Below, piece by piece: positions 21,974 through 30,860 of a stretch of DNA of 64,000 bases. Within the stretch, counting starts at the first letter, position 1, and every line of letters starts with the position of its first letter. Both the position numbers and the translations under genes were made by a program. Origin of the DNA: Fidelibacterota bacterium (GTDB lineage: Bacteria; Fidelibacterota; Marinisomatia; SCGC-AAA003-L08; TS1B11). The DNA lies in the NCBI GenBank assembly GCA_004124295.1, contig SCKI01000001.1, positions 496,001-560,000 on the forward strand, read 5' to 3'. Below the pieces are notes generated by a model. The model was not told where the DNA came from and did no database searches. It worked only from the letters and a program-made list of their open reading frames with translations.

Positions 21974-22915
21974 CTAGATATTGTCGAAGTAAGTGATCAT
22001 CCGCTGGCGCATCTTTTCATCGGGCAGCAGGCCATACCCCGCCGCCATATTTTCCCGCATGTGACCTACTTGACGGGTCGCTGGAATGGCGCAGGTGACC
22101 GCAGGGTGGGAGACAATGAATTTCAGAAAAAACTGAGCCCAGTTGCGGCAATCGAATTCAGCGGCCCAATCAGGCAATGGTTGACCGCGGACGTGGGAGA
22201 ATAACCGGCCTCCGCGGAAGGGCCTGTTGATGATGACGCCCAAACCCAGGTCGGCGGCAAGGGGCAGCAGCCGCCTTTCCACCTGGCGGTCAGCCATGTT
22301 GTAAGTGAACTGCACAAAGTCGAATTTTTCACTTTTTAGCGCCCGTTCAAGTTTGTCGTGCCGGCGCCCGTGGGAAGTAGTCATGCCAATATGGCCTATG
22401 CGGTTGTCCGCCTTCCAGGCCCGCAAGGTCTGCAGGTGATCCTCCCAGTCGACCATATTATGTATCTGCATCAGATCAAATAGTTCAATACCCCACAATT
22501 CCAGGGAACTGCCCATTTGCCGAATGCCGCGCTGTTGTCCCCTTGTCCAGACTTTAGTGGCGGAGAATAGAGCGCCGTCACCCGGGAGCTGCCTCAACCC
22601 ATAACCGATGACCTCTTCCGATAGCCCATACATGGGCGAAGAATCAATGAGGGCGCCGCCGCTGTTAAAGAAGGTCCGCAGCACTTCCACTCTTTTCCCA
22701 GCCATAGGGCTGCGAATGTGCACATCAAATGTGAGCCACGATCCCATGCCAATAACCGGCAGCGTAGTTCTAGTCGAGGGTACCACTCGAAAAATGGCTT
22801 CCTTTTCAGCCGGCCAGAGGGGTCCGGGGAGTAGCGCCAGGGAGGCCGTGGAAGCTCCGGCGATTTTGAGAAAATGGCGGCGGGTGATGTGCCGAAGTGA
22901 CTCGGGGGTTGACAT
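21974..22915 (-). CDS. Tat-exported aldo/keto reductase family protein
   Basis: 313 residues. The N-terminus has a twin-arginine signal (ITRRHFLKIAG, then ASLALLPGPLWPA), so the protein is probably exported folded. The rest is an aldo/keto-reductase barrel: PVIGMGSW, LIDSSPMYG (catalytic Asp/Tyr region), FDLMQIHNM, HIGMTTSHG, GVIINRPF and TCAIPATR for cofactor binding. Substrate unknown. The start at 22915 (MSTPES) is chosen because the long upstream frame extension is only a shadow of the next gene. Last gene of the lpxH operon. Confidence 0.85.
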   Translation of the reverse strand: MSTPESLRHITRRHFLKIAGASTASLALLPGPLWPAEKEAIFRVVPSTRTTLPVIGMGSWLTFDVHIRSPMAGKRVEVLRTFFNSGGALIDSSPMYGLSEEVIGYGLRQLPGDGALFSATKVWTRGQQRGIRQMGSSLELWGIELFDLMQIHNMVDWEDHLQTLRAWKADNRIGHIGMTTSHGRRHDKLERALKSEKFDFVQFTYNMADRQVERRLLPLAADLGLGVIINRPFRGGRLFSHVRGQPLPDWAAEFDCRNWAQFFLKFIVSHPAVTCAIPATRQVGHMRENMAAGYGLLPDEKMRQRMITYFDNI

Positions 22916-22956
22916 GCAATCAGGCTCGCCGGGCTGCCCGCAAACCGGCCCCGGCC

Positions 22957-23889
22957 TCAGGCTGTCTGGGCCTGCTTGCGGTCGGCGTCCAGGCCGCTCC
23001 AGAAAGCGGCCACCCCCTCCAGCATCTCCAGACCGCCGGAGATAAACTTCTCCCGGTCGAACCAGTCGGTAAAGAAGACCTCCTCCAGTTCGTCCTGGGT
23101 ATGGCCGGCGTGCTGGTCTTCGACCTTGTCGTGCCAGGTGAAGAAGGCCAGCGGCAGGTCGGGTATCTCCCGGGCCTTGGTTGCCTTCAGCCCGGCCACC
23201 AGTTGTTTCCAGAAGCCTGCCGCAGCCCAATTCTCCACCGCAAAACTGGCCCCTTCAGCGGTGCTGGGGTCCTCATTGCCGTAGATGCGGGAGAGCTCGT
23301 CGCAGAAGAAGAGGGTCGGACCGGTGCCGTGGCGCCGCTTGCCCATGTCGTTAAACTCCAGGTCCAGCACCTTGCCGATACGCAGCAGCCATTCGAAGTG
23401 GGCCGCCCGGAACTGAAACACCCCGCCATCCACGGTGCCCTCGGTGGCCACCAGGGCCGGATCGCCGGAGAGGTCCTTCTCAGCAGCGCTCAGATTCTCG
23501 CCGTTGCCTGTGCCGCCACTCTGCCCGGGTTTGCGGAAGATGGTGCCGATCTCGTTGGCCAGAATTTCCTTGGACGCACGCATGGCCTCCAGGGTTTGGG
23601 CATTGATCATTTTCTTGAGCTGCGCAATCAGGAACAGATTGGAGAAGACGGAGAACTGCACGATGAAGTGGCGCAGGTTTTCGATGGAAATATTGCCGTC
23701 GGCAAACCAGCTACAATAAGCATTATCGGTGATAACCGGGTGCTGCATAAACTGGCCGGCGATCTGCTGCATAAAGCCGCGGTAGTCCTGCACTTGGCCG
23801 GGGGAGATTTTTCCAGAGTCAATGCGAGCCTGCAAGGCCGGAGAAAAAGCCGTCAGGTCGTTAAGCGATCCATGCGTGGCAGCGTTCAT
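22957..23889 (-). CDS. Haem-oxygenase-like diiron protein (iron-containing redox enzyme family)
   Basis: 310 residues, almost all helical. Candidate metal-binding motifs spread as in the haem-oxygenase-like (TenA/CADD/PqqC) fold: ENLRHFIVQF, ILANEIG, FRAAHFEWL, and HDKVEDQHAGH near residues 255-265. Such proteins bind two irons and do unusual oxidations, but no substrate can be inferred. Residues 128-150 form a Gly/Ser-rich insert. It lies between a secreted protein and the Tat reductase on one strand. Confidence 0.6.
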   Translation of the reverse strand: MNAATHGSLNDLTAFSPALQARIDSGKISPGQVQDYRGFMQQIAGQFMQHPVITDNAYCSWFADGNISIENLRHFIVQFSVFSNLFLIAQLKKMINAQTLEAMRASKEILANEIGTIFRKPGQSGGTGNGENLSAAEKDLSGDPALVATEGTVDGGVFQFRAAHFEWLLRIGKVLDLEFNDMGKRRHGTGPTLFFCDELSRIYGNEDPSTAEGASFAVENWAAAGFWKQLVAGLKATKAREIPDLPLAFFTWHDKVEDQHAGHTQDELEEVFFTDWFDREKFISGGLEMLEGVAAFWSGLDADRKQAQTA

Positions 23890-23927
23890 CCTATCTCCTT
23901 CATTCCATCCGGTCAGGGGAACCCGGT

Positions 23928-24662
23928 TTACTCAACCTGCTCCCAATGCACTTCCCTGGTCATATAACTCACCACGACATTTTCCCGCACATTCACCCGC
24001 ACCTGATAACTTACCGCCTGGCCCGGCTCCACGGCTGTGTCGGTGGCGACACCTGAAAGGTAGGTCATCTCCTGGCCCGCCACAAAGGCCGAATCCTGCG
24101 CCACCAGATCGGACTTGGCATCCCACAGTTTAAATACCACCCGGACGAAATCGGCCCGGGTAATGCCGTCGTTGCGCACCTGTCCCGCGTAGATCCGGTA
24201 GCCGGTAAAGAATTCTTCTTCGGCATCGCCCATAAACTCCACCTTCGGCTTGGTATCGGCAATCTCCTCGATGGAGCGGATGGTCGATTTTTTCAAAATC
24301 AGGGTACCCAGGGTGGTTTCCAGGCTGATCTGGTCCAGGTCCTCCGCCAGGATATTGCCCCGTACCACCGTGCCGTTGGTCAGCACAATCTCGTGGCTCA
24401 GGCGGATCAACGCCAGCCGCTTGAGGATCGAACGGTAGATTTCGGGCGTCAGCTCCCGGCTCCGGCTGGCCTCCACATCGACACGCAGTTGGTTCATCTG
24501 ATGGCGCAACTGGTCGAGGGTCAACTTCAGCTCGTAAAATTCCTTGGACGGCGCCGGCGGCCGGGCCGGCACGCTGGGGACCGTGGTTCCAGCCTGATCC
24601 TGGGCCGTCAGGGGCGCCAGCAGCAGAAGCCCCACCAGCATGGCGCTGGGCGGCCGCCTCAC
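23928..24662 (-). CDS. Secreted protein of unknown function
   Basis: 244 residues. A signal peptide (MLVGLLLLAPLTAQ), a Pro-rich linker, a coiled helix (residues 42-72), a short Sm-like/barrel strand set (HEIVLTNGTVVRGNIL...TLGTLILKKSTIRSIEE), then an FxLYD-like beta domain with GQVRNDGITRADFVRVVFKLWDAKSDLV. I recognise no enzyme motif. It overlaps the HEAT lipoprotein gene by 4 bp, so the two products probably act together at the envelope. Confidence 0.7.
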   Translation of the reverse strand: MRRPPSAMLVGLLLLAPLTAQDQAGTTVPSVPARPPAPSKEFYELKLTLDQLRHQMNQLRVDVEASRSRELTPEIYRSILKRLALIRLSHEIVLTNGTVVRGNILAEDLDQISLETTLGTLILKKSTIRSIEEIADTKPKVEFMGDAEEEFFTGYRIYAGQVRNDGITRADFVRVVFKLWDAKSDLVAQDSAFVAGQEMTYLSGVATDTAVEPGQAVSYQVRVNVRENVVVSYMTREVHWEQVE

Positions 24663-25750
24663 GATTGCCCCGCCACCCAGGCCAGGGCGGCTTTGCGGGC
24701 TGCCCGGCGGATTTGCTCACGGCTGGCAGGACCGGGATTCAGCGCCTCCGCCAGGTCGTTGATGGCTCCCAGCAGGTAGTAATTGGTGGCCTCTTCCAGC
24801 AGGGGAATGATGCGGTCGAGGACCACAGGGTCCTTGAAATTGGCCAGATTGCGGATAGCCCGCTTGCGGATGCTGACCGGAAAATCGGTTCCCACGGCAA
24901 TCTCCAGCAGGGCCGGCTTGATGGTGGGGTCGTCAAACTGGTCCAGCGCCATCAGCAAGGTGTTGAGCAGTGAGTAATACTCCGCCCGGCCCATCTGGTA
25001 GGTCTCCAGCAGGGCCAGCACCAGCCGCTCCGCCTTGATATCGCCCATGGCCCGCAGGGCAAAGTCACGCATCTGCATATTGCTGGTCGGGTCGCCCAGC
25101 ATGATGGCGAACATTTTTACGACCTCGGGCGAATCCTTTTTGGCCAGCAGTTCTATAGCCGTGCTGCGGGTGAGCAGGCTTACGGCGGGATCGCCGGCCA
25201 GCTGCACCAGGATGGGGATGGCCCGATCGTCGCCCATGGCGCCCAGCGCCCGGGTCACGGTCTGTTCCATCCGCACATGGTTTTCCCGGCTCACCTGGTA
25301 GATGTCGATAAGGGTCTGGATATGGTCGGTGGAGCCGATTTTCTCCAGGCCCACGGCCAGAGCGGTACGCAGCTGGTTCAGTTTGGCATCGGTGGAACTC
25401 AGCGCCTGGGTGAGGGCCTCGGCCGCCACCGGGCTGGGCACCCGGGAGAGGACATCGATGGCCGAGAGCATACGCTCAATTTCCAGTGCCTCGGCATCCC
25501 GGACCGTCCTGGCCAGCGTCTCCAGGGCCGTGGGATGGCGGCTCTCGCCCAGGGCTTCGGCGGCGGCCAGGCGGACACTCCGGGGTTGCTCCGGGTCCTC
25601 GTAAATTTCGATTATCTGCAGCAGGGCGCCCATCTTGCCCTCCTGATATTTCAGGCGCAGCTCTTCGATGGTCACCTCATCCACGGTCTTACGGAACAGG
25701 AAGCAGCCGTCCATGCTCAACACCAAGAGCAGGAGCACAAGGCTGCGCAT
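24659..25750 (-). CDS. HEAT-repeat lipoprotein
   Basis: 363 residues from the ATG at 25750 (GGAGG upstream). A longer start at 25813 lacks a ribosome-binding site. The N-terminus MRSLVLLLLVLSMDGC is a probable, slightly non-ideal lipoprotein signal. From residue 35 to the end it is built of about seven HEAT/armadillo-like helical repeats (SVRLAAAEALGESRHPTALETL, VTRALGAMGDDRAIPIL and so on), a protein-binding scaffold. Function unknown. Confidence 0.75.
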   Translation of the reverse strand: MRSLVLLLLVLSMDGCFLFRKTVDEVTIEELRLKYQEGKMGALLQIIEIYEDPEQPRSVRLAAAEALGESRHPTALETLARTVRDAEALEIERMLSAIDVLSRVPSPVAAEALTQALSSTDAKLNQLRTALAVGLEKIGSTDHIQTLIDIYQVSRENHVRMEQTVTRALGAMGDDRAIPILVQLAGDPAVSLLTRSTAIELLAKKDSPEVVKMFAIMLGDPTSNMQMRDFALRAMGDIKAERLVLALLETYQMGRAEYYSLLNTLLMALDQFDDPTIKPALLEIAVGTDFPVSIRKRAIRNLANFKDPVVLDRIIPLLEEATNYYLLGAINDLAEALNPGPASREQIRRAARKAALAWVAGQS

Positions 25751-25816
25751 GATCCGGGCGGTCCTCCGGCGCAGGGCGGGTAACGGCGATGGTTTGAAGC
25801 GAGGCGCTGCCATGAT

Positions 25817-26557
25817 TTATTCGGGCCAAAATTCGAGTGTTAGCTCGTCAGCAACAATTTTACCATATGTGAAGTGCGAAATCCAGTCCCCGAGACATAG
25901 CAGCTGTTTTCCGCCGTTGGAGGTGTGCAGCCGGTTGAGGTGGTAATGTCCCAGCACCACCAGGTCGGTACCCTCCTCCCAGCGGGCCTCCGCATAGCGG
26001 ATCAGTTCCTCATGAAAGGCATCCTTGTCCTGGTAGTAATGGCTCTGGTTATTGCGGCTGGCGCGGGAGATGGCCCGGGCAAAAGCGATGCCGATGTCGG
26101 GATGGGTCCAGCGATAGAGGAAGACGAACCAGCGGCTGCGGATGATCCGCCGCATGATACGGTAGCCCCGCTCCGCCGCGAGGAGTCCGTCGCCATGGGA
26201 GAGCAGCGCCTGACGGTTGCCGATGGTGAACCGGGTCGCCTGGCGGTGAATCTGCAGGCCGATGACATCGGCCAGAAAATCCCGCGTCCAGTAGTCGTGG
26301 TTGCCGAGGATATAATGGACCTGCACGCCGGCGGTCACCAGCGCCCGGAGTTCGGCCAGGACATCATAGTAATAGCGTGGGACGGCGTGCTTATATTCGA
26401 ACCAGAAATCGAAAAAATCGCCGACGATATAGAGTGTGCCACCGGTTTCCCTGATCGATTCGAACAGGCGGAACAGCCGCTCTCGCCGACGCTGTTCGGG
26501 AGCGTCATTGTTCAGCGAGAGGTGGACGTCGGAAAGAAAATAGGCCCTGTCGGTCAT
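25817..26557 (-). CDS. lpxH: UDP-2,3-diacylglucosamine diphosphatase-like phosphoesterase
   Basis: 246 residues. Calcineurin-like metallophosphoesterase motifs: FLSDVHL, VGDFFDFWFEY, LGNHDYW, LLSHGDGL and GHYHLNR. The residue pattern (DFFDFW, HGD, GHYH) fits LpxH, which makes lipid X in lipid A synthesis at the inner membrane. It opens the five-gene minus-strand operon and is divergent from the microcompartment genes. Confidence 0.88.
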   Translation of the reverse strand: MTDRAYFLSDVHLSLNNDAPEQRRRERLFRLFESIRETGGTLYIVGDFFDFWFEYKHAVPRYYYDVLAELRALVTAGVQVHYILGNHDYWTRDFLADVIGLQIHRQATRFTIGNRQALLSHGDGLLAAERGYRIMRRIIRSRWFVFLYRWTHPDIGIAFARAISRASRNNQSHYYQDKDAFHEELIRYAEARWEEGTDLVVLGHYHLNRLHTSNGGKQLLCLGDWISHFTYGKIVADELTLEFWPE

Positions 26558-26616
26558 CTGGCGCGAAATTAGACCGCTGCCGACGGTGTGGCAAAGCCAT
26601 ATTAGGAGAAAAAAGT

Positions 26617-26645
26617 TGACATTGATCGAGGGGGCGGGTAAAATA
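26617..26645 (+). promoter_or_regulatory. Strong sigma-70 promoter of the microcompartment genes
   Basis: A perfect -35 TTGACA (26617-26622), a 17-bp spacer and TAAAAT (26640-26645). Predicted start near 26652 gives a leader of about 75 nt before the TTG start. It is one of the two best promoter matches I saw in the window. Confidence 0.75.
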
Positions 26646-26727
26646 CTCTCATCGAGTCACCAGCGTTCATCACGCCAAAGCCGGTTTTCGGTGCAGGTAC
26701 CGGTATAGCAACGACAGGAGAATCGTC

Positions 26728-27012
26728 TTGGCTACATCCCTTGATGCCCTAGGAATGGTAGAGACCCGCGGCCTGATTGGCGCCATCGAGGCTGCTGATA
26801 CCATGGTGAAGGCAGCGAATGTCAGGCTTCTCGGCAAGGAAAAGATCGGCGGCGGATTCGTTACGGTCATGGTCCGGGGAGACGTCGGCGCTGTTAAAGC
26901 GGCTACCGATGCCGGCGCAGCGGCCGCTGAAAAAGTGGGCGAACTGGTGTCGGTCCACGTGATTCCGCGTCCCCACAGTGACGTAGAGTCTATCCTCCCA
27001 ACGGCCGGATAA
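26728..27012 (+). CDS. Bacterial microcompartment (BMC-H) shell protein
   Basis: 94 residues, a single BMC domain of the PduA/EutM/CcmK class: [68 protein letters not shown]. Such proteins form hexamers that tile the shell of a protein organelle. The start is TTG, preceded by AGGAG eight bases away. It is followed after nine bases by a second, longer BMC gene. No encapsulated enzymes or pentameric vertex protein are encoded in the window. Confidence 0.95.
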   Translation: MATSLDALGMVETRGLIGAIEAADTMVKAANVRLLGKEKIGGGFVTVMVRGDVGAVKAATDAGAAAAEKVGELVSVHVIPRPHSDVESILPTAG

Positions 27013-27021
27013 TCCGCCCCC

Positions 27022-27486
27022 ATGGCTGAGATAACGGCAGCCCTCGGACTGGTCGAGACCCGCGGTCTGATCGCGGCTATCGAGGCAGCTGATGCCATGC
27101 TCAAGGCCGCCAACGTCCAGCTCCTGGGAAAAGAAGTCACCAAGGGGGCCCTGGTCACCATCAAGGTGGTCGGAGAGACCGGGGCGGTGAAAGCGTCCAT
27201 CGCCGCTGGAGCCGCAGCAGCGGAGCGGGTCGGCGAGCTGGTCTCCACCCACATCATTCCCAGGCCGCACGAGGAGCTGGCTAAAGTGCTGGCCGATGAA
27301 GATGCCGGCGCTACCCGGAGCAGACCTGTCAGCGGAACGAGCCTCTCGCCCGAAGCGCTGGCGGCCATGCCCGTGCGGGAGCTGCGTGAACTGGCCCGGC
27401 AAACTGCCGGCTTTGGGTTGCAGGGCCGGGATATTTCCAGTGCCAACAAAGAGCAACTCCTCGAACAGTTCCGCCAAGTGCGCTAG
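27022..27486 (+). CDS. BMC-domain shell protein with C-terminal Rho_N/SAP-like extension
   Basis: 154 residues. Residues 6-90 are a BMC-H domain very similar to the preceding protein ([25 protein letters not shown]). After a short Ser/Arg linker, residues 108-152 form a small helical module ([20 protein letters not shown]...[15 protein letters not shown]) resembling the Rho N-terminal/SAP-like helix-extended-loop-helix. EutK in other systems also carries a nucleic-acid-binding-like tail. The tail's role is unknown: cargo binding, RNA/DNA binding or shell capping are all possible. Confidence 0.9.
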   Translation: MAEITAALGLVETRGLIAAIEAADAMLKAANVQLLGKEVTKGALVTIKVVGETGAVKASIAAGAAAAERVGELVSTHIIPRPHEELAKVLADEDAGATRSRPVSGTSLSPEALAAMPVRELRELARQTAGFGLQGRDISSANKEQLLEQFRQVR

Positions 27487-27494
27487 CGCACTTG
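27475..27494 (+). terminator. Perfect 20-bp palindrome across the BMC stop codon
   Basis: CAAGTGCGCTAGCGCACTTG is a perfect inverted repeat; as RNA it can form an 8-bp stem with a CUAG loop that holds the UAG stop. It lacks a U tract, so it may be an mRNA 3' stabiliser or weak terminator rather than a classical intrinsic one. Confidence 0.35.
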
Positions 27495-27520
27495 CCCCTC
27501 CCGATAGCTGAGCTTATATT
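27492..27520 (+). promoter_or_regulatory. Probable sigma-70 promoter of the large outer-membrane protein gene
   Basis: TTGCCC (27492-27497), 17-bp spacer, TATATT (27515-27520), about 85 bp before the ATG at 27607. The -35 partly overlaps the palindrome at the end of the BMC gene. Confidence 0.45.
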
Positions 27521-27606
27521 GATGTCCGGGCCGCGACATACGGCCGCTCGGAGCAGAACTTATTGCCCATTCAGGCATTAGCGCCTAGAAGAGAATATTT
27601 GGAATA

Positions 27607-30600
27607 ATGATGAAGCGTATCCTCCCCATTGCACTGTTCTGGTTGGCCGCCTTGCCGGTGGCGCCGCTGACGGCCCAATTCGGCCAGAATATCGTCCAGT
27701 ACGACCGCTACGACTGGCAGTACATCCAGACTCCCCAGTTCGACATCTATTTTTACGGCGACGACAGGAGCTTGGCCGAATTCGTCTCGGAGGCGGTAAC
27801 CGAGTCGTATAGACAGATCTCTGACCGGCTCAACTGGCAGCTGCAGAAACGCATCTCCATCATGGTTTATCAGTCTCACTCCGATTTCCAGCAGACCAAT
27901 GTGACCTTCAGCTACATGAGCGAAGGCATCGGTGGCGTCACCGAATTGTTCAAGAATCGGGTTGTGGTGCCGTTCGAGGGGAGCTACGCCGATTTCCGGC
28001 ATGTGCTCCACCACGAATTGGTCCATGCCGTAATCAACGACATGGTGTACGGCGGGAATATCCAGTCGATCGTGAGCGGCAGGGTGCGCTATGCCATCCC
28101 CTTATGGATGAATGAAGGTCTGGCCGAATACCTGAGCATCGGCTGGGGATCCAATTCTGATATGTACATGCGCGATCTGGCGCTGAACGGCGATATTCCT
28201 CCGGTGAATCAGCTCAGTGGCCTGTACGCCTACCGTGGGGGACAGTCGGTATGGCGCTTTATCGCCGACAAATACGGCGAGGAGTCCATTGCCGAAATTT
28301 TCACCCAGATCAAGAACAAGGCCAGTGTGGCCCGGGGGCTGAAGGAGGCCATCGGCGCAGATATGGAATTGCTCAGCGAGCAGTGGAAGGAACGGCTCAA
28401 AAAGGAATACTGGCCCGATGTCGCCGGCCGGGACCGGCTGAAAGATATTGCCTTTAGGGTTACGGACCACCAGAAGCTCGGCAACATCTACAACATCGCC
28501 CCATCCATATCCCCCGACGGCAGCAAACTGGCGATTCTGACCAACCGCCACTCCAACATGGAGATCATCCTGATCTCCGCCACCGATGGCCGCAAGCTCA
28601 AGCGGCTCATCAGAGGGGGCACTACCGCGGCCTTCGAGGAGCTGCATCTGCTCAAACCGGGCATAGCCTGGTCGCCGGATGGGAGCAAGGTGGCCTTTGC
28701 GGCCAAGGCGGCCAGCAAGGATATCCTGTATGTCGTCGATATCAAGAGCGGCGCCGTTGAGAAGTACCCCACTGAGCTGGAGGGTATTTTCAACGCCACC
28801 TGGAACCCCGATGGCGGCACCGTGGCCCTGGTGGGCAATAACGGTGTTAAAAGCGATATTTATCTCCTGGATATTGCCACCCGGGAGTTCACCAATCTCA
28901 CCGATGACCTGTTTGCGGAGTACAATCCGGTCTGGTCACCGGACGGCTCGAAGCTGGCCTTTGGCTCTGATCGTGGCGATCATCCGGCCTATCGCTATGA
29001 CGCCGACGGTACCCAATACGCCATGGAGCTGCGCGTCGATCCCGTTCTGGGGACACCCCTCACTTCGACGCCGCCCGATTTTGTGCCGGCAGAGTTTGAT
29101 TTCAGCGGTTCGGATATTTTCACCATCAACCGCGACGGCTCCGAACTGCTGCGCCTTACCACCAACGATGCCCATGAAAACTTTCCCGTCTACGCCCATT
29201 CGGCGCCCTATCTGTACTTTATCAGCGACCGGTCCGGCATCAACAATGTGTACATGCTGAATCTGGAAACCGGCGAAGAGCGCTCGGTGACCAACATCCT
29301 TACCGGGATCAGTGATTTGAATATGGCGGTGGACGACAGCCGTCTCTACTTCACCGGCTTTGAGGAATCGGGCTTCGATATCTTCAGCTTCCATAATCCC
29401 CTGGACATGTGGGACCAGGCGACGGAAGTAAAGCCGTCAAACTATCTCCTGGCCGAAAGGACCCAAGACCGGACGGAGCTGGTGAACCAGGACCGCGAGT
29501 CGGTTATCACCCGGGCCGATTCCGACTACCGCCAGTATGTTTTCGGCATCGATGACCCGGATATATTCCGTGAGCAGATCAAGCCCGACACCAGCTTCAG
29601 GGCCATCCTCGATGAAGCCACCCTGATCGACGCCGACGGACGTCCCAAGGTCCATCCCTACCGGACCCGCTTTACCCTTGATCTGGTGCAGAGCTACGCC
29701 GGCTACAGTACCCTTTACAATGTCCAGGGCATGACCCAGTTCATGTTCAGCGACATGTTGGGGAACCACCGCATCTCCCTGGCCACCGAGATGCAGATTT
29801 CGCTGAAGAACTCCGACTATTACCTCACCTATCACCTGTTACCCTATCGGACGAACTATTACTTCACCCTGTTCCATACGGCCCTCATCTTTTCCCGAAG
29901 CCGTATCCAGCTGACCCGCTTGCGGCACTTCGGAATCGATGTGTCAGCCACCTTCCCCCTGGACCGCTTCCGGCGCTTTGATGCCGGCATCACTTCCACG
30001 GTGGCGGAACTGTCTGATTTCTTCGATTTCAATTTGGACCGGATTACGGATGTTGTGCAAAGCACCCAACTGTCCTCGTTCATCCCCAGGTTCGGTTTCG
30101 TCTGGGATAATGCCGAGTGGGATTACATGTACCCCGTCCACGGCTGGCGGGCGAACCTGCAAATCAATGTCAGCCCTAAAATTAATTTCAGTACCGACCC
30201 GCTGATCAAAAGCGAAAGTCTCGAATTCACCACCTTCACGTTTGATATGCGCCGGTATTTCCGGCTCTGGGCAGGCACCAGCCTCGCTGCAAGGATCAGC
30301 GGCGGCGCAAGCGGGGGCGCCGATGCCCAACTGTTCCTGGTGGGCGGCATGCCTTGGATTTACAGCTCCAAGGGGACCGGCCGATACCGGGGGGGCAGCC
30401 CACTGAGCCTGGAAAGCAATGTGCTGAAAACCCTCTATTTCTCCCAGTACCTGACGCCCCTGCGTGGCACCCAGATGATGGAGATGGTGGGTAAAAGGGC
30501 GCTCCTGGTCAACCTCGAGGTCCGCTTCCCGTTCCTGATTTACTATTTCCCCGCACTGCGCTATATCGGCCAGCTCGGCGGCGTCGCCTTTGTGGATGCG

Positions 30601-30789
30601 GGGCAGGTCTGGGATACCGTCCCGATACCTTTCGTGGAACCGGCGGTCATCAAATCTTCCCTCACCTATGGTTGGGGCCCCAGGTTCATCTTATTCGGCC
30701 TGCCTGTCCAGGTCGATTTTGCCCGGCAATACCAGGCTGAGGGTCCCCACATCAAGAGCTGGTACGTAACCCTCGGCCTCGATTTCTAG
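27607..30789 (+). CDS. Secreted metalloprotease-like / TolB beta-propeller / outer-membrane barrel protein
   Basis: 1060 residues. After a signal peptide (about 1-24), residues 30-270 resemble the peptidase-MA-like domain with zinc motif HELVH at about 137-141 and a downstream glutamate (MNEGLAEYL) that may be the third ligand. Residues about 295-620 are TolB/WD-type propeller blades (APSISPDGSKLAILTNR, PGIAWSPDGSKVAFA, NPVWSPDGSKLAFGSDR). Residues about 690-1060 are a BamA/D15-like barrel ending in an aromatic (YVTLGLDF). Likely an outer-membrane-anchored protease or sensor. Start ATG 27607 or 27610. Confidence 0.75.
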   Translation: MMKRILPIALFWLAALPVAPLTAQFGQNIVQYDRYDWQYIQTPQFDIYFYGDDRSLAEFVSEAVTESYRQISDRLNWQLQKRISIMVYQSHSDFQQTNVTFSYMSEGIGGVTELFKNRVVVPFEGSYADFRHVLHHELVHAVINDMVYGGNIQSIVSGRVRYAIPLWMNEGLAEYLSIGWGSNSDMYMRDLALNGDIPPVNQLSGLYAYRGGQSVWRFIADKYGEESIAEIFTQIKNKASVARGLKEAIGADMELLSEQWKERLKKEYWPDVAGRDRLKDIAFRVTDHQKLGNIYNIAPSISPDGSKLAILTNRHSNMEIILISATDGRKLKRLIRGGTTAAFEELHLLKPGIAWSPDGSKVAFAAKAASKDILYVVDIKSGAVEKYPTELEGIFNATWNPDGGTVALVGNNGVKSDIYLLDIATREFTNLTDDLFAEYNPVWSPDGSKLAFGSDRGDHPAYRYDADGTQYAMELRVDPVLGTPLTSTPPDFVPAEFDFSGSDIFTINRDGSELLRLTTNDAHENFPVYAHSAPYLYFISDRSGINNVYMLNLETGEERSVTNILTGISDLNMAVDDSRLYFTGFEESGFDIFSFHNPLDMWDQATEVKPSNYLLAERTQDRTELVNQDRESVITRADSDYRQYVFGIDDPDIFREQIKPDTSFRAILDEATLIDADGRPKVHPYRTRFTLDLVQSYAGYSTLYNVQGMTQFMFSDMLGNHRISLATEMQISLKNSDYYLTYHLLPYRTNYYFTLFHTALIFSRSRIQLTRLRHFGIDVSATFPLDRFRRFDAGITSTVAELSDFFDFNLDRITDVVQSTQLSSFIPRFGFVWDNAEWDYMYPVHGWRANLQINVSPKINFSTDPLIKSESLEFTTFTFDMRRYFRLWAGTSLAARISGGASGGADAQLFLVGGMPWIYSSKGTGRYRGGSPLSLESNVLKTLYFSQYLTPLRGTQMMEMVGKRALLVNLEVRFPFLIYYFPALRYIGQLGGVAFVDAGQVWDTVPIPFVEPAVIKSSLTYGWGPRFILFGLPVQVDFARQYQAEGPHIKSWYVTLGLDF

Positions 30790-30860
30790 CCCTTTTACTT
30801 GACCTGAGACCGTGGGGCAGCTGAACCTTCGCCGCCTGATGGAACCCTGCCCAGGCCGCC

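Noticed and set aside
22916-23230. N-terminal extension of the Tat aldo/keto reductase
   Set aside because: It overlaps the haem-oxygenase-like gene in another frame and would bury the twin-arginine signal, which must be N-terminal.
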